A stretch of 10,601 bases of DNA. Source: Marinospirillum sp. Its GTDB lineage: Bacteria; Pseudomonadota; Gammaproteobacteria; Pseudomonadales; Halomonadaceae. Positions within the stretch are counted from its first letter, which is position 1, and the number at the start of each line of letters is the position of its first letter. The translations under genes were made by a program, and so were the position numbers. The notes beneath the pieces are model-generated. The model saw only the letters and a program-made list of their open reading frames with translations, was not told where the DNA came from and searched no databases. This document shows positions 1 to 7,740 of the stretch, one piece after another. The stretch lies in contig SKHR01000151.1 of NCBI GenBank assembly GCA_007116865.1, forward strand, positions 1 to 10,601, read 5' to 3'.

Positions 1-357
1 CTCAACCTGAAAGGGGTGGTGGCACAGCAGCTGCTACCCACCATTGATGGTAAAGGCCGCCGTGCTGCGGTGGAGGTCATGCTCAACAGTCCGTTGATAT
101 CCAACACGATTCGCAAGGGTGATGTGCATCTGCTCAAGGGCATCATGAGCCGCTCGCGTGAATCCGGCATGCAGACCTTTGACCAGGCACTGTTTGATCT
201 CTACAACGATGGCGTGATCAGTGAAGAAGTGGCCCTGCAACATGCCGACTCACCCAACGACCTGCGCCTGATGATCAAACTCGGCAGTGCTGAAGCTGAA
301 GGTGAGGATGCCTCACCCTTTCAGTCAGCCGCTGACAAGTTCACCCTGCAGGACTGA
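1..357 (+). CDS. pilU: PilU, type IV pilus retraction ATPase (C-terminal end only)
   Basis: The reading frame is open from base 1 and ends at TGA 355-357, giving the last 118 residues of a protein that begins outside the window. It matches the end of the PilT/PilU family of hexameric secretion ATPases, which sit at the cytoplasmic base of the type IV pilus and drive pilus retraction for twitching motility. Visible family features are VAQQLLPTIDGKGRRAAVEV near the start, then the GMQTFDQALFDLY segment, then the tail NDLRLMIKL. PilT normally has TMDQAL and no NDLRL-type tail, so PilU is the better call than PilT. The Walker motifs lie upstream and are not seen. pilT would be expected just upstream, outside the window. 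The gene converges on hemY. Confidence 0.9.
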   Translation, partial: LNLKGVVAQQLLPTIDGKGRRAAVEVMLNSPLISNTIRKGDVHLLKGIMSRSRESGMQTFDQALFDLYNDGVISEEVALQHADSPNDLRLMIKLGSAEAEGEDASPFQSAADKFTLQD

Positions 358-396
358 GCCCGCCCACCTTGCGGCACTGAGACCAACCAGGCTCAG
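354..396. repeat. Inverted repeat spanning the convergent pilU and hemY stop codons
   Basis: CTGAGCC at 354-360 and GGCTCAG at 390-396 are perfect 7-bp inverted copies separated by 29 bp. Each arm contains the stop codon of one convergent gene: TGA of pilU at 355-357 and the complement of the hemY TGA at 393-395. Neither side is followed by a run of T, so this is not a standard intrinsic terminator, and the long loop makes a stable hairpin doubtful. No better terminator is visible in the 35-bp gap. The repeat could be chance, helped by the two stop codons. Confidence 0.25.
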
Positions 397-1634
397 CGTC
401 GCTGGGGCGTTGGCAGTGGCAGATCCGGTAATTGCCGCCCTAGCGCCTGAATTGCCTGCTGTGCATAGTATTGGCTCTTGCGCTCGTCACCCAGCGCTTT
501 CTGTAGCTGACTCATTTCCAAAAGCAGGGCTTGATCGGCTTGTAACTGATGACTCGCTTCATAATAAGCCTGTGCCTTACCCCACAAGGCCTGCTGCTGA
601 CAGATTCGGCCTAATGCATGCAAGAGCGCCGCATCATTGGGGCGGGCCTGCAGCCAGCGCTCTGCTTCCAGCAGGCGTTTTTTAGGATCAACCTGAGCCG
701 GCAGCAACCCATAGGCGGTGATCAGTGTCTCCGACCAGTGGTGGTTCAACCGCTGCTGCAACAGAACCTCTGCGTCTGCATAGGCCTGAATCTTGAGCAA
801 TAGGGCCAGGTAGGCTTCGGTCAGCGCATCTTCTGACTTCATCCTTGCAGGCACCTGCTCCCAGACTTCTTTCATTTCCTTCAGGCTGGGCAAGGATTCT
901 GCGCGGGCAAGCTGCTGAAAATAGTTCAAATAAGCCTGCTGCTCCAAAACCGTGAGTTCATCGCCACCACAGACCTTATATTTTTTTAGATCTGGCAGCA
1001 GTTGCAACAGGGCTCGCCAGTCCTGCAATGCCAAATAGACCTCTTTGAGCTGGCGCAAAACCAGAGGGTGAGCGGGTACCTGACGGCGTAAACGGATCAG
1101 GGTCGCCAGTGCCTGCTCCAGGTGCCCCTGGTCCAGCTGGATACGTGCCTGACTGAAATCAATTGCCAGGGTCGCCTGGGGGGTGGTTGCCGCCGCCTGG
1201 TGCAGCAGCTTTTCAGCGGTTTCTTCTTCACCTTCATAATGCGCTGCATGGGCTGCAGCCAGGTAGTTGATCATCGGTGCCCCGGAAGACTTGGCGCCTT
1301 TGACCAGTTTTTTTCTGGCCTTTCTCCAGCGCCCTTCCGCCAGATCCAATAACCCCTGAACCGATAACTGAATCGAGCGTCTCACCCGATAACGCTGGCG
1401 CAAGCGCTTCACGCCGGCCAGCGGGTGGTGCAGCCAGCCCAGCAGGGCCAACAACCAGGCTGCCAGCAACCAGCTCAGCAAGAGCAAAACCAGTCCTGTC
1501 CAAAAGGACATTTCAATACTGGTGATCCCATCCGGCAACACCAACAACAAATAACCACTGCCTTTGATCAGCTGCTGCCCCGCCAGGGTCGCGATCACCA
1601 GGACCAAAAACACCCACAGGCTGCGCCGAATCAT
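393..1634 (-). CDS. hemY: HemY, TPR-containing membrane protein of haem biosynthesis
   Basis: This 413-residue protein has two N-terminal membrane segments (about residues 6-22 and 44-66) around the typical HemY_N stretch GYLLLVLPDGITSIEMSFW. A basic segment follows (about 75-110), then a long helical region of tetratricopeptide-like repeats such as NDAALLHALGRICQQQ and WGKAQAYYEASHQL. This is the gammaproteobacterial HemY, found with hemCDX and thought to organise late haem-pathway steps at the inner membrane. It is not the Bacillus protoporphyrinogen oxidase of the same name. The ATG overlaps the hemX stop as ATGA (1631-1634), and AGGAG lies 7 nt upstream inside the end of hemX, so translational coupling is likely. 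It is the last gene of the cluster. Its biochemical role remains poorly defined in the family. Confidence 0.92.
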   Translation of the reverse strand: MIRRSLWVFLVLVIATLAGQQLIKGSGYLLLVLPDGITSIEMSFWTGLVLLLLSWLLAAWLLALLGWLHHPLAGVKRLRQRYRVRRSIQLSVQGLLDLAEGRWRKARKKLVKGAKSSGAPMINYLAAAHAAHYEGEEETAEKLLHQAAATTPQATLAIDFSQARIQLDQGHLEQALATLIRLRRQVPAHPLVLRQLKEVYLALQDWRALLQLLPDLKKYKVCGGDELTVLEQQAYLNYFQQLARAESLPSLKEMKEVWEQVPARMKSEDALTEAYLALLLKIQAYADAEVLLQQRLNHHWSETLITAYGLLPAQVDPKKRLLEAERWLQARPNDAALLHALGRICQQQALWGKAQAYYEASHQLQADQALLLEMSQLQKALGDERKSQYYAQQAIQALGRQLPDLPLPTPQRR

Positions 1635-2773
1635 GAGCCTTCTCCTGCGGCTTCAGATGCATCATCCAGCGCGCGCTCCTGAATCAGTATTTCCAGCGCC
1701 TCCAGCGCACTGAGTGGTGTAGAAACGTCCCACTCCACTGACACCTCACGCCAGCCTTCAATTGCTTGCACAAATGCCTGGTTGCTGGGTTCACTCAGGT
1801 CCAGTCCTTGAGCGCGAGCCGCCACTCCTTCAAGGCTTTGGCGGAACAGCGCCTGATCACTATTCAAACTGGCCCAGGCCGCCTGCTGCAACAAGCTGCT
1901 CATCTGGTAACGCAGCTGTTTTTCTTCCTCCACATAGGGCAGAGGTTCGACAGGCAGCTCTCGCTGACGGATCACCACCAGGCGCCGCAAGTCCTGCCAC
2001 AAGGCTTGATACCAGGTCATCGACTCATTCGCGCTCAGCGTGACCGAGTTCAGGCCAGGCGCCTGGGCCGGCAGATGCATCGGCAGGGTCAAGGCCTGAT
2101 CCGCCAGGGTTTGTAAAACCAGGGCGTGATTGCCACGATCCGGTGGCGTCATGTCGCTCAAGCGATCCAGATCCTGCTGCAACTTGTGACGCACCCCCAA
2201 GGTGCCAGCCATCGCTGCCTGTTTGAGCCGATCATCCGCCGCCTGTAATAACCAGCGTGCCGAGGCAACATCTTCCATCAGCCATAAACGCTGCTCCGCC
2301 AGGCGCAGCAGGTGCAACACCTCAATCAACTGCCAGTCTTTGGGGGTTGGTGAGCGCAAACCGGCCAAACGCTGCTGCAAACGCACCAGCTCCGCTTCAT
2401 TTTGCTGTAACTGATTGGGCAGATTTTGCAGTGCCGCTTGCTGTTCTTGAAGTGACGCTAGGCGCCGCTCCCAACCAGCCATCGCTGCCGCCTGGTCGCG
2501 ACTTTGTTCTAGCTGCTGGGTCAATTGAGCCAACTGAACGGTCTGGGTCTGAGCCTGTTGCCACAGGGGATAACCCACCACCGCCAAAGCGATCAAGGTC
2601 AGCAGTACCAGGATCAAAGCCAGCCAGCCGACCCCGCTTTTACTGGGCGCAGGTGCAGGCGAGGTCGGAGACTCGGCGAGAGACTCGCTTTCAGGCTCAC
2701 TGACGCTTGGCTCCGGTGTCGACGCTTGGGTCACCGAGTCTTCGCTCGCGGTTTCCGTTGTTTTCTCAGACAT
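1631..2773 (-). CDS. hemX: HemX, membrane-anchored coiled-coil protein of the hem cluster
   Basis: This protein of 380 residues starts with an acidic, Ser/Thr/Pro-rich tail of about 45 residues, followed by one membrane segment (about 48-69, GWLALILVLLTLIALAVVG). A Gln/Leu-rich coiled coil follows (about 75-140), then the conserved HemX domain (DWQLIEVLHLLRLAEQRLWL, then ALVLQTLADQ). The topology fits a cytoplasmic N-tail, a single anchor and a large periplasmic part. Members are often labelled uroporphyrinogen-III C-methyltransferase because they can be fused or adjacent to HemD, but no methyltransferase motif is visible. The open frame extends to 2824, inside hemD. I chose the ATG at 2773 because AGGAG lies 10 nt upstream, just after the hemD stop, and the residues before it are unlike the family. 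The gene sits 16 bp after hemD and overlaps hemY by 4 bp. Confidence 0.9.
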   Translation of the reverse strand: MSEKTTETASEDSVTQASTPEPSVSEPESESLAESPTSPAPAPSKSGVGWLALILVLLTLIALAVVGYPLWQQAQTQTVQLAQLTQQLEQSRDQAAAMAGWERRLASLQEQQAALQNLPNQLQQNEAELVRLQQRLAGLRSPTPKDWQLIEVLHLLRLAEQRLWLMEDVASARWLLQAADDRLKQAAMAGTLGVRHKLQQDLDRLSDMTPPDRGNHALVLQTLADQALTLPMHLPAQAPGLNSVTLSANESMTWYQALWQDLRRLVVIRQRELPVEPLPYVEEEKQLRYQMSSLLQQAAWASLNSDQALFRQSLEGVAARAQGLDLSEPSNQAFVQAIEGWREVSVEWDVSTPLSALEALEILIQERALDDASEAAGEGS

Positions 2774-2783
2774 GGCGTGATTT

Positions 2784-2788
2784 CTCCT
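2784..2788 (-). promoter_or_regulatory. Shine-Dalgarno site that fixes the hemX start
   Basis: The - strand reads AGGAG, 10 nt before the ATG at 2773 and directly after the hemD stop codon (TGA, 2792-2790). It supports the 380-residue form of HemX over the longer open frame that starts inside hemD. Confidence 0.7.
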
Positions 2789-2789
2789 G

Positions 2790-3572
2790 TCACTGCGCCG
2801 AACTAAAGTACTGAAGCAAGGCACTCAGAATAGCCTCAGCACCAGCGCCTTGGCAGTTGATCACCTGAGTAAAACCTGATTTGCGTGCCTGGTCAACCAG
2901 CCGCTGACTCGGCAAGAACAAGGGCAGGTCCTGACGCTGTCCCTGCAACCGGTGAGTGTAGTGGGCGAGCGCCTCACCACTGGTGAGCACCACCGCCTGA
3001 TGCTCACCCTGGCGCAGGGTTTGTAACTGGGCCGGAGACAAAGTCGGCCAAACCCGCTCATAAAGCACCAGAGGCTCGACTCGTGCGCCGCGCGCCGTGA
3101 GGGTGGATGCCAACAAATCCCGTCCTCCCGCGCCCTTGACCAGCAATACTCGCTGCTGGTCATAATGGGCAAACTCCGGGCGTTGCAGTAGATCTTCACT
3201 CTTGTCCCCGGTGGCTGGACAACCGGCCTCGATACCCGCCTGTTGCAGTCGCGCCACACTGCCGGCACCGACACACCACCACTGAATGCCTACCGGCCAT
3301 TGCGGCCAGTAGTCTTCCAGCTGGGTTATCAGCAAGTCCGCCGCAGAAGGGCTGACCACGATGACTTGATGGTAGAGATCCAGATCCATCAGCTTTTGTC
3401 GTGCGGCCGCATCCAGTTCACAAGGACGGATTTCAATCAGTGGGATCTGGGTCGTCTCGATGCCTGCCTGCTGCAACGGCTGCAACAAACGCGCGGCCTG
3501 CTTTTCAGGCCGCGTGGTCAGCAGACGCAAACCGGCTAACGCATTATTGGATGTCAAATCCGTACACCACAC
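2790..3572 (-). CDS. hemD: Uroporphyrinogen-III synthase
   Basis: HemD closes and inverts ring D of hydroxymethylbilane to give uroporphyrinogen III, the branch point to haem, sirohaem and cobalamin, in the cytoplasm. The 260-residue length is usual. Family features seen are the N-terminal LRLLTTRPEKQA, the segment VIVVSPSAADLL (about 70-81), KGAGGRDLLASTL (about 146-158) and VVLTSGEALAHY (about 194-205), in two similar halves as expected for the two-lobed fold. Sequence conservation is low in this family, so the position next to hemC adds weight. The start is uncertain: GTG at 3572 overlaps hemC by 29 bp and has a GGTGAG-like site about 9 nt upstream, whereas TTG at 3557 would give a 255-residue protein closer to family N-termini. 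Both overlap the end of hemC, consistent with coupled translation. Confidence 0.92.
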   Translation of the reverse strand: MWCTDLTSNNALAGLRLLTTRPEKQAARLLQPLQQAGIETTQIPLIEIRPCELDAAARQKLMDLDLYHQVIVVSPSAADLLITQLEDYWPQWPVGIQWWCVGAGSVARLQQAGIEAGCPATGDKSEDLLQRPEFAHYDQQRVLLVKGAGGRDLLASTLTARGARVEPLVLYERVWPTLSPAQLQTLRQGEHQAVVLTSGEALAHYTHRLQGQRQDLPLFLPSQRLVDQARKSGFTQVINCQGAGAEAILSALLQYFSSAQ

Positions 3573-4476
3573 TTAAAATCTCACCCGCACCCTGCTTCAG
3601 CAGATCTTCGGCAACGGCAACGCCCAGGGCTTCAGGGTCATTCGCTGGCCCTCTGGCCTCCGCCCGGATGATGCGCTTGCCTTCCGGCTCACCCACCAGC
3701 GCCCGCAGCCACAGCTCATTGCCTTCGAGCAGGGCGTAACCGCCGATGGGCACCTGACAGCCACCCTGCAAACGGGTATTCATGGCACGTTCGGCCAGCA
3801 CACACAAACGCGAAGACTCATGGGCCAGACCGGCCACCCAGGCAGCCGAGGTTTCATCGCCGCTGCGCAGCTCTATGCCCAGCGCGCCTTGACCGCAGGC
3901 GGGCAAACACACTTCAGCGGGCAGCTCCTGGCGAATTCTTTCGCTCAGACCCATGCGCTGCAAACCCGAGGTCGCCAGAATGATCGCATCATACTCACCG
4001 GCATCCAGCTTACCCAGGCGGGTTTGCAAATTGCCACGCAACCACTGAACCTTCAGATCGGGGCGAGCGTCGAGCAACTGAGCACCCCGGCGAAGACTGG
4101 AGGTTCCCAGCACCTTGCCTGCGGGAATCTCATCCAGACTGGCATAGGTGTTGGACACCAGCGCATCCGTCGGTGCATGCCGCTCCATGATCGGGCCCAG
4201 CATCAGGCCTTCAGGAAACTGCATCGGCACGTCCTTCATGGAGTGAACCGCAATGTCGGCTTCGTCATTCAACATCGCCGCTTCCAGCTCCTTCACAAAC
4301 AGGCCCTTGCCACCAATCTTGTTCAACGGTGTATCCAGAATCTTGTCGCCCTGGGTTTTGATCGGCACCAGTTCAACCTGAAGCTCAGGGTGCATGGACT
4401 CCAAACGGGCTTTGACATGTTCTGCCTGCCATAAAGCCAAAGGGCTACGGCGGGTGGCAATTCTTAAGCGAGACAT
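3544..4476 (-). CDS. hemC: Porphobilinogen deaminase (hydroxymethylbilane synthase)
   Basis: HemC joins four porphobilinogen molecules into the linear tetrapyrrole hydroxymethylbilane, using a covalently bound dipyrromethane primer, in the cytoplasm. The 310 residues match the family length. Landmarks are the N-terminal LRIATRRSPLALWQAEHVK, the HSMKDVP segment with the catalytic aspartate (Asp82), TSSLRRGAQLL with cofactor-binding arginines (about 125-135), and LQGGCQVPIGGYA carrying the primer-attachment cysteine (Cys240). The ATG at 4476 has GGAG 5 nt upstream. It begins 22 bp after the glmS stop with no visible terminator, which is an unusual neighbour. The 3' end overlaps hemD. All catalytic residues I can check are present, so it should be functional. 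Confidence 0.97.
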   Translation of the reverse strand: MSRLRIATRRSPLALWQAEHVKARLESMHPELQVELVPIKTQGDKILDTPLNKIGGKGLFVKELEAAMLNDEADIAVHSMKDVPMQFPEGLMLGPIMERHAPTDALVSNTYASLDEIPAGKVLGTSSLRRGAQLLDARPDLKVQWLRGNLQTRLGKLDAGEYDAIILATSGLQRMGLSERIRQELPAEVCLPACGQGALGIELRSGDETSAAWVAGLAHESSRLCVLAERAMNTRLQGGCQVPIGGYALLEGNELWLRALVGEPEGKRIIRAEARGPANDPEALGVAVAEDLLKQGAGEILSVVYGFDIQ

Positions 4477-4537
4477 AGTTTCTCCAGCAGGTTAACAATC
4501 ATTCAACCGTGACCGACTTGGCCAGGTTACGTGGCTG
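4474..4537 (-). other. attTn7: Predicted attTn7-type target at the glmS 3' end
   Basis: Tn7 family elements use TnsD to bind the last dozen or so codons of glmS and insert about 25 bp after the stop codon. The end of this glmS encodes GTDVDQPRNLAKSVTVE, the strongly conserved tail recognised in enterobacteria, so the binding site should be present. The stop codon ends at 4499, so the predicted insertion point is near 4474, on the hemC start codon (4476-4474). No Tn7 end or target duplication is visible, so the site is empty. This is inference from the known site geometry. Confidence 0.5.
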
Positions 4538-6343
4538 ATCCACATCGGTTCCCTTGAGCACGGCCACATGGTAGGCGAGCAGTTGCAAGGGCAGGGTATA
4601 GAGCAGGGGTGCCAGGACTTCATCCACCGCGGGCAGGTGCAGGACTTTCATGCCTGGCTCAGAACTCAGCCGGGTGTCGGGATCGGCAAACACGATCAGC
4701 TCACCGCCACGCGCACGTACTTCCTGCAGGTTGGATTTCAGTTTATCCACCAGGTCATCGCGGGGGGCCACGGCGATCACCGGCATGTCCTTATCCACCA
4801 GCGCCAGCGGGCCGTGTTTCAACTCACCAGCCGGATAGGCCTCAGCATGAATATAAGAAATTTCCTTGAGCTTCAGCGCTCCTTCCATGGCGATCGGGTA
4901 GTGACTGCCCCGACCCAAAAACAGTGCATGATGTTTTTCGGCAAAGTCCTCGGCCAGTTTTTCTATCTCGGCATCCATCGCCAGGGTTTGCTCAAACAAC
5001 CGTGGCAAGCCGCGAAGTGATTGCACGATTTGCGCCTCAACCGGGTCAGCCGCTGCGGTATCGGCCAGTTGAACCCGACGCAGGGCGAGGGTCAGCAGCA
5101 ATAAAGCGGTCAGTTGAGTGGTGAAGGCCTTGGTGGATGCCACCCCGATTTCTGGCCCGGCACGAGTCATCAGGCTCAGGTCGGATTCACGAACCAGCGA
5201 TGACCCTGGCACATTGCACACGGCCAGACTGGCCAGATACCCCGCCTCACGCGCAAAACGCAAAGCAGCAAGGGTGTCGGCAGTTTCACCGGATTGTGAA
5301 ATGGTGACAAACAGGGTATCTGGCGGCACCACCACGTCGCGATAACGGTATTCGCTGGCGACTTCGATATGACAGGGCAGCCCGGCCAGCTTTTCTATCC
5401 AGTAGCGCGCCACCATGCCCGCATGATAACTGGTACCACAGGCAATCAGTTGTACCTGCTTGACCCGTGGCAAGAGCGCTGCGGCCTGGCTACCCAGCGC
5501 CTGATGCAGCACACGCTGATCCGCCAAACGCCCTTCAAGGGTGGCCGCAAGCATTTCCGGCTGCTCATAGATTTCCTTGAGCATGAAGTGGCGAAACTCG
5601 CCTTTATCCGCAGCCTGATGGCCGTGCTCCCAGGTTTGTGCCGGGCGATCAACGGGCTGCCCCTTGGCATCTTCAATTTCAGCACCGCCCAGGGTGATGC
5701 AGGCCAGGTCACCTTCATCCAGATAAATAAACCGATCCGTCACCGGCAGCAGCGCCAGGGGATCCGAAGCACAGAACATTTCGCCCAAACCAACGCCAAG
5801 CACCAAAGGACTGCCCTTGCGGGCACAGACTAAACGCTGCGGCTCATTTTCATGGATCACCGCCAGTGCATAGGCCCCTTCCAAGCGGTTGAGTGTCTGA
5901 CGCACGGCCACCAACAGATCCGGCGATTGCTGGTAGTGCTGATGAACCAGGTGGGCAACCACCTCGGTATCGGTTTCCGACTCAAATGCATAACCGGCCT
6001 GAATCAGCTCGGCCTTCAGGGACTGGTAGTTTTCAATGATGCCATTGTGAACCAGCGCCAAACGATCACTGGACACATGGGGGTGGGCATTCTGCTCACT
6101 CGGCTGACCGTGAGTGGCCCAACGGGTATGTGCGACCCCCAGGGTGCCTTTTAGCGGTTGAGTCGCTAAGCGCTTTTCTACTTCGGCCACCTTGCCCTGG
6201 GCACGACAGCGCTGTAACCCCTGGTCAGCCGACCAGACCGCCAAACCCGCAGAATCGTAACCTCGATACTCTAAACGCCGTAAACCTTCGAGCAGTATTT
6301 CTGTGACATTACGCTCAGCCACTGCCCCAACAATTCCACACAT
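4499..6343 (-). CDS. glmS: Glutamine-fructose-6-phosphate aminotransferase (isomerising)
   Basis: GlmS converts fructose-6-phosphate and glutamine to glucosamine-6-phosphate, the first committed step to UDP-GlcNAc. The 614 residues include the N-terminal glutaminase domain with nucleophile Cys2 in MCGIVGAV, then RLEYRGYDSAG, THGQPSEQNAHPH and HNGIIENY. Two SIS sugar-isomerase domains follow (about 295-430 and 465-600), with ACGTSYHAGM, TISQSGETADTL and HAEAYPAGELKHGPLAL, ending in AKSVTVE with the catalytic lysine (Lys609). The frame is open to 6538, but the extra 65 codons lie inside glmU, and Cys2 must be exposed by removal of Met1. The ATG at 6343 is therefore secure, and AAGGGG lies 6 nt upstream. 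It follows glmU by 10 bp. No glmS ribozyme or GlmZ-type leader fits in so short a gap. Confidence 0.98.
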   Translation of the reverse strand: MCGIVGAVAERNVTEILLEGLRRLEYRGYDSAGLAVWSADQGLQRCRAQGKVAEVEKRLATQPLKGTLGVAHTRWATHGQPSEQNAHPHVSSDRLALVHNGIIENYQSLKAELIQAGYAFESETDTEVVAHLVHQHYQQSPDLLVAVRQTLNRLEGAYALAVIHENEPQRLVCARKGSPLVLGVGLGEMFCASDPLALLPVTDRFIYLDEGDLACITLGGAEIEDAKGQPVDRPAQTWEHGHQAADKGEFRHFMLKEIYEQPEMLAATLEGRLADQRVLHQALGSQAAALLPRVKQVQLIACGTSYHAGMVARYWIEKLAGLPCHIEVASEYRYRDVVVPPDTLFVTISQSGETADTLAALRFAREAGYLASLAVCNVPGSSLVRESDLSLMTRAGPEIGVASTKAFTTQLTALLLLTLALRRVQLADTAAADPVEAQIVQSLRGLPRLFEQTLAMDAEIEKLAEDFAEKHHALFLGRGSHYPIAMEGALKLKEISYIHAEAYPAGELKHGPLALVDKDMPVIAVAPRDDLVDKLKSNLQEVRARGGELIVFADPDTRLSSEPGMKVLHLPAVDEVLAPLLYTLPLQLLAYHVAVLKGTDVDQPRNLAKSVTVE

Positions 6344-6349
6344 GTGTTT

Positions 6350-6355
6350 CCCCTT
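6350..6355 (-). promoter_or_regulatory. Shine-Dalgarno site of glmS overlapping the glmU stop
   Basis: The - strand reads AAGGGG, whose first two bases are the end of the glmU TAA stop (6356-6354), followed 6 nt later by the glmS ATG at 6343. It fixes the glmS start and suggests that ribosomes ending glmU help start glmS. Confidence 0.75.
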
Positions 6356-7724
6356 ATGACTGCGGCTGCTTGGTTGGGCGTGGCCAGTCAGCAATCTGTT
6401 GCTGTTTGCTGCGACTGACCGCCAGCGCCTGATCCGGCACCGAGCGGGTGATGGTCGAACCCGCACCCACTGTGGCTCCGTCACCGATACGGACCGGTGC
6501 GACAAGACTGGAGTTTGAGCCAATAAAGGCCCCCGCACCGATCTGGGTTTGATGTTTGTTCACGCCATCATAATTACAGGTGATCGTGCCCGCTCCAATG
6601 TTGGCCTGAGCACCCACCTGGGCGTCCCCAATATAGCTGAGATGATTGACCTTGGCACCCGCGGCCAGCTCCGACTTTTTGATTTCCACAAAGTTGCCCA
6701 CCCTGGCACCCGGCTGCAAACAGGTCTGTGGGCGCAAGCGGGCAAACGGGCCGACCTGGTTGTCCGCCTCAAGCCGCGCACCTTCCAATACACAGTGAGA
6801 TGCCAGGGTCACACCTTCTCCCAGATGGGTGTCCTTGATCACACAGTAGGCACCCACTCGCACGCCTGACGCCAGATGCACTCGTCCTTCAAACACACAG
6901 CCCACATCAATGAACACATCCATTTCACAAGACAGCTCGCCACGAATATCAATACGCGCAGGATCAGCCAGCGTCACCCCTTGGCGCATCAGGTGTTCAG
7001 CCTGAACCTGCTGCCAAACCCGCTCCAGGCGCGCCAACTGCACTCGATCATTGACGCCCTCAACTTCATAATCTGCCTGGGGTTGAACCGCGTGGATTTT
7101 CACCCCCTCTTGATAGGCCATGGCCAAAATATCGGTCAAATAATACTCGCCCTGCGCATTGTCGTTAGACAAGGCCGGCAGCCAGCGCCTGAGCTGAGCT
7201 GCGGTCACTGCCAGCACCCCGGTGTTCACTTCGGTGATGGCTTTTTGTGCCTCACTGGCATCCTTCTGCTCAACGATGCCACAAACCTGCTGCTGCGCAT
7301 CGCGTAGAATACGTCCATAACCAGTCGGATCGGCTTTATTCAGGGTCAACAATCCGAGATGCTGCTCATCGACGGGTGCCAGCAAGTCGGACAGGGTACT
7401 GGCCTGAATCAAGGGCACATCCCCGTATAGAATCAATACGCGACTGTTGTCAGCCAGTCCCGGCAAAACCTGCTGTACCGCGTGGCCGGTGCCAAGCTGC
7501 TCGGTCTGCTCAACAAAACGGATCGCTTCGCCAGCAACCTGGGCTCGAACCGCCTCACCACCATGGCCGATGACCAGATGGATCACCTCCGCCTGCAGCT
7601 GGCGTGCCTGATGAATGACGTGACTGACCATTGGCTTGCCTGCCAAAGGGTGCAGCACCTTGGGTTGCTTAGAACGCATCCGCGTTCCCTGACCGGCGGC
7701 CAGAATGACGACTTCCAGTTGCAT
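6354..7724 (-). CDS. glmU: Bifunctional GlcNAc-1-P uridyltransferase / glucosamine-1-P acetyltransferase
   Basis: GlmU acetylates glucosamine-1-phosphate with acetyl-CoA and then couples it to UTP, giving UDP-GlcNAc for peptidoglycan and LPS. It has 456 residues, the same length as the E. coli enzyme. The N-terminal pyrophosphorylase domain (about 1-228) shows LAAGQGTRMRSKQPKVLHPL, EQLGTGHAV, YGDVPLI with the Mg2+-binding Asp102, and VEGVNDR with Asn225. The C-terminal left-handed beta-helix (about 250-430) has hexapeptide repeats with catalytic His361 in NHLSYIGDAQVG, and NIGAGTITCNYDG for acetyl-CoA and active-site contacts. The ATG at 7724 has GAGG upstream. It starts 16 bp after the end of the mgtC terminator, so its promoter must overlap that terminator or lie in mgtC, or transcription must read through. 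It is followed by glmS, the usual pairing. Confidence 0.98.
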   Translation of the reverse strand: MQLEVVILAAGQGTRMRSKQPKVLHPLAGKPMVSHVIHQARQLQAEVIHLVIGHGGEAVRAQVAGEAIRFVEQTEQLGTGHAVQQVLPGLADNSRVLILYGDVPLIQASTLSDLLAPVDEQHLGLLTLNKADPTGYGRILRDAQQQVCGIVEQKDASEAQKAITEVNTGVLAVTAAQLRRWLPALSNDNAQGEYYLTDILAMAYQEGVKIHAVQPQADYEVEGVNDRVQLARLERVWQQVQAEHLMRQGVTLADPARIDIRGELSCEMDVFIDVGCVFEGRVHLASGVRVGAYCVIKDTHLGEGVTLASHCVLEGARLEADNQVGPFARLRPQTCLQPGARVGNFVEIKKSELAAGAKVNHLSYIGDAQVGAQANIGAGTITCNYDGVNKHQTQIGAGAFIGSNSSLVAPVRIGDGATVGAGSTITRSVPDQALAVSRSKQQQIADWPRPTKQPQS

Positions 7725-7740
7725 AAAACCTCAAAACAAG

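Noticed and set aside
1631..2773. HemX as a true uroporphyrinogen-III methyltransferase
   Set aside because: The protein has a membrane anchor and coiled coil and lacks the GPGDP-like SAM-binding motif of CobA/CysG enzymes; the name is a common mislabel.
3820..4434. A 204-codon open frame on the + strand opposite hemC
   Set aside because: It is a shadow of hemC. The opposite strand encodes a complete deaminase with all catalytic motifs, and the + frame has no recognisable domain and no Shine-Dalgarno support.
6344..6353. glmS ribozyme or GlmZ-regulated leader
   Set aside because: Only 10 bp separate glmU and glmS, far too little for either structure, and the glmS Shine-Dalgarno site overlaps the glmU stop.
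6344..6538. A 65-codon N-terminal extension of the glmS open frame
   Set aside because: It lies inside the well-conserved 3' end of glmU in another frame. GlmS must begin with Met-Cys so that Cys2 becomes the N-terminal nucleophile, and a good Shine-Dalgarno site precedes the ATG at 6343.
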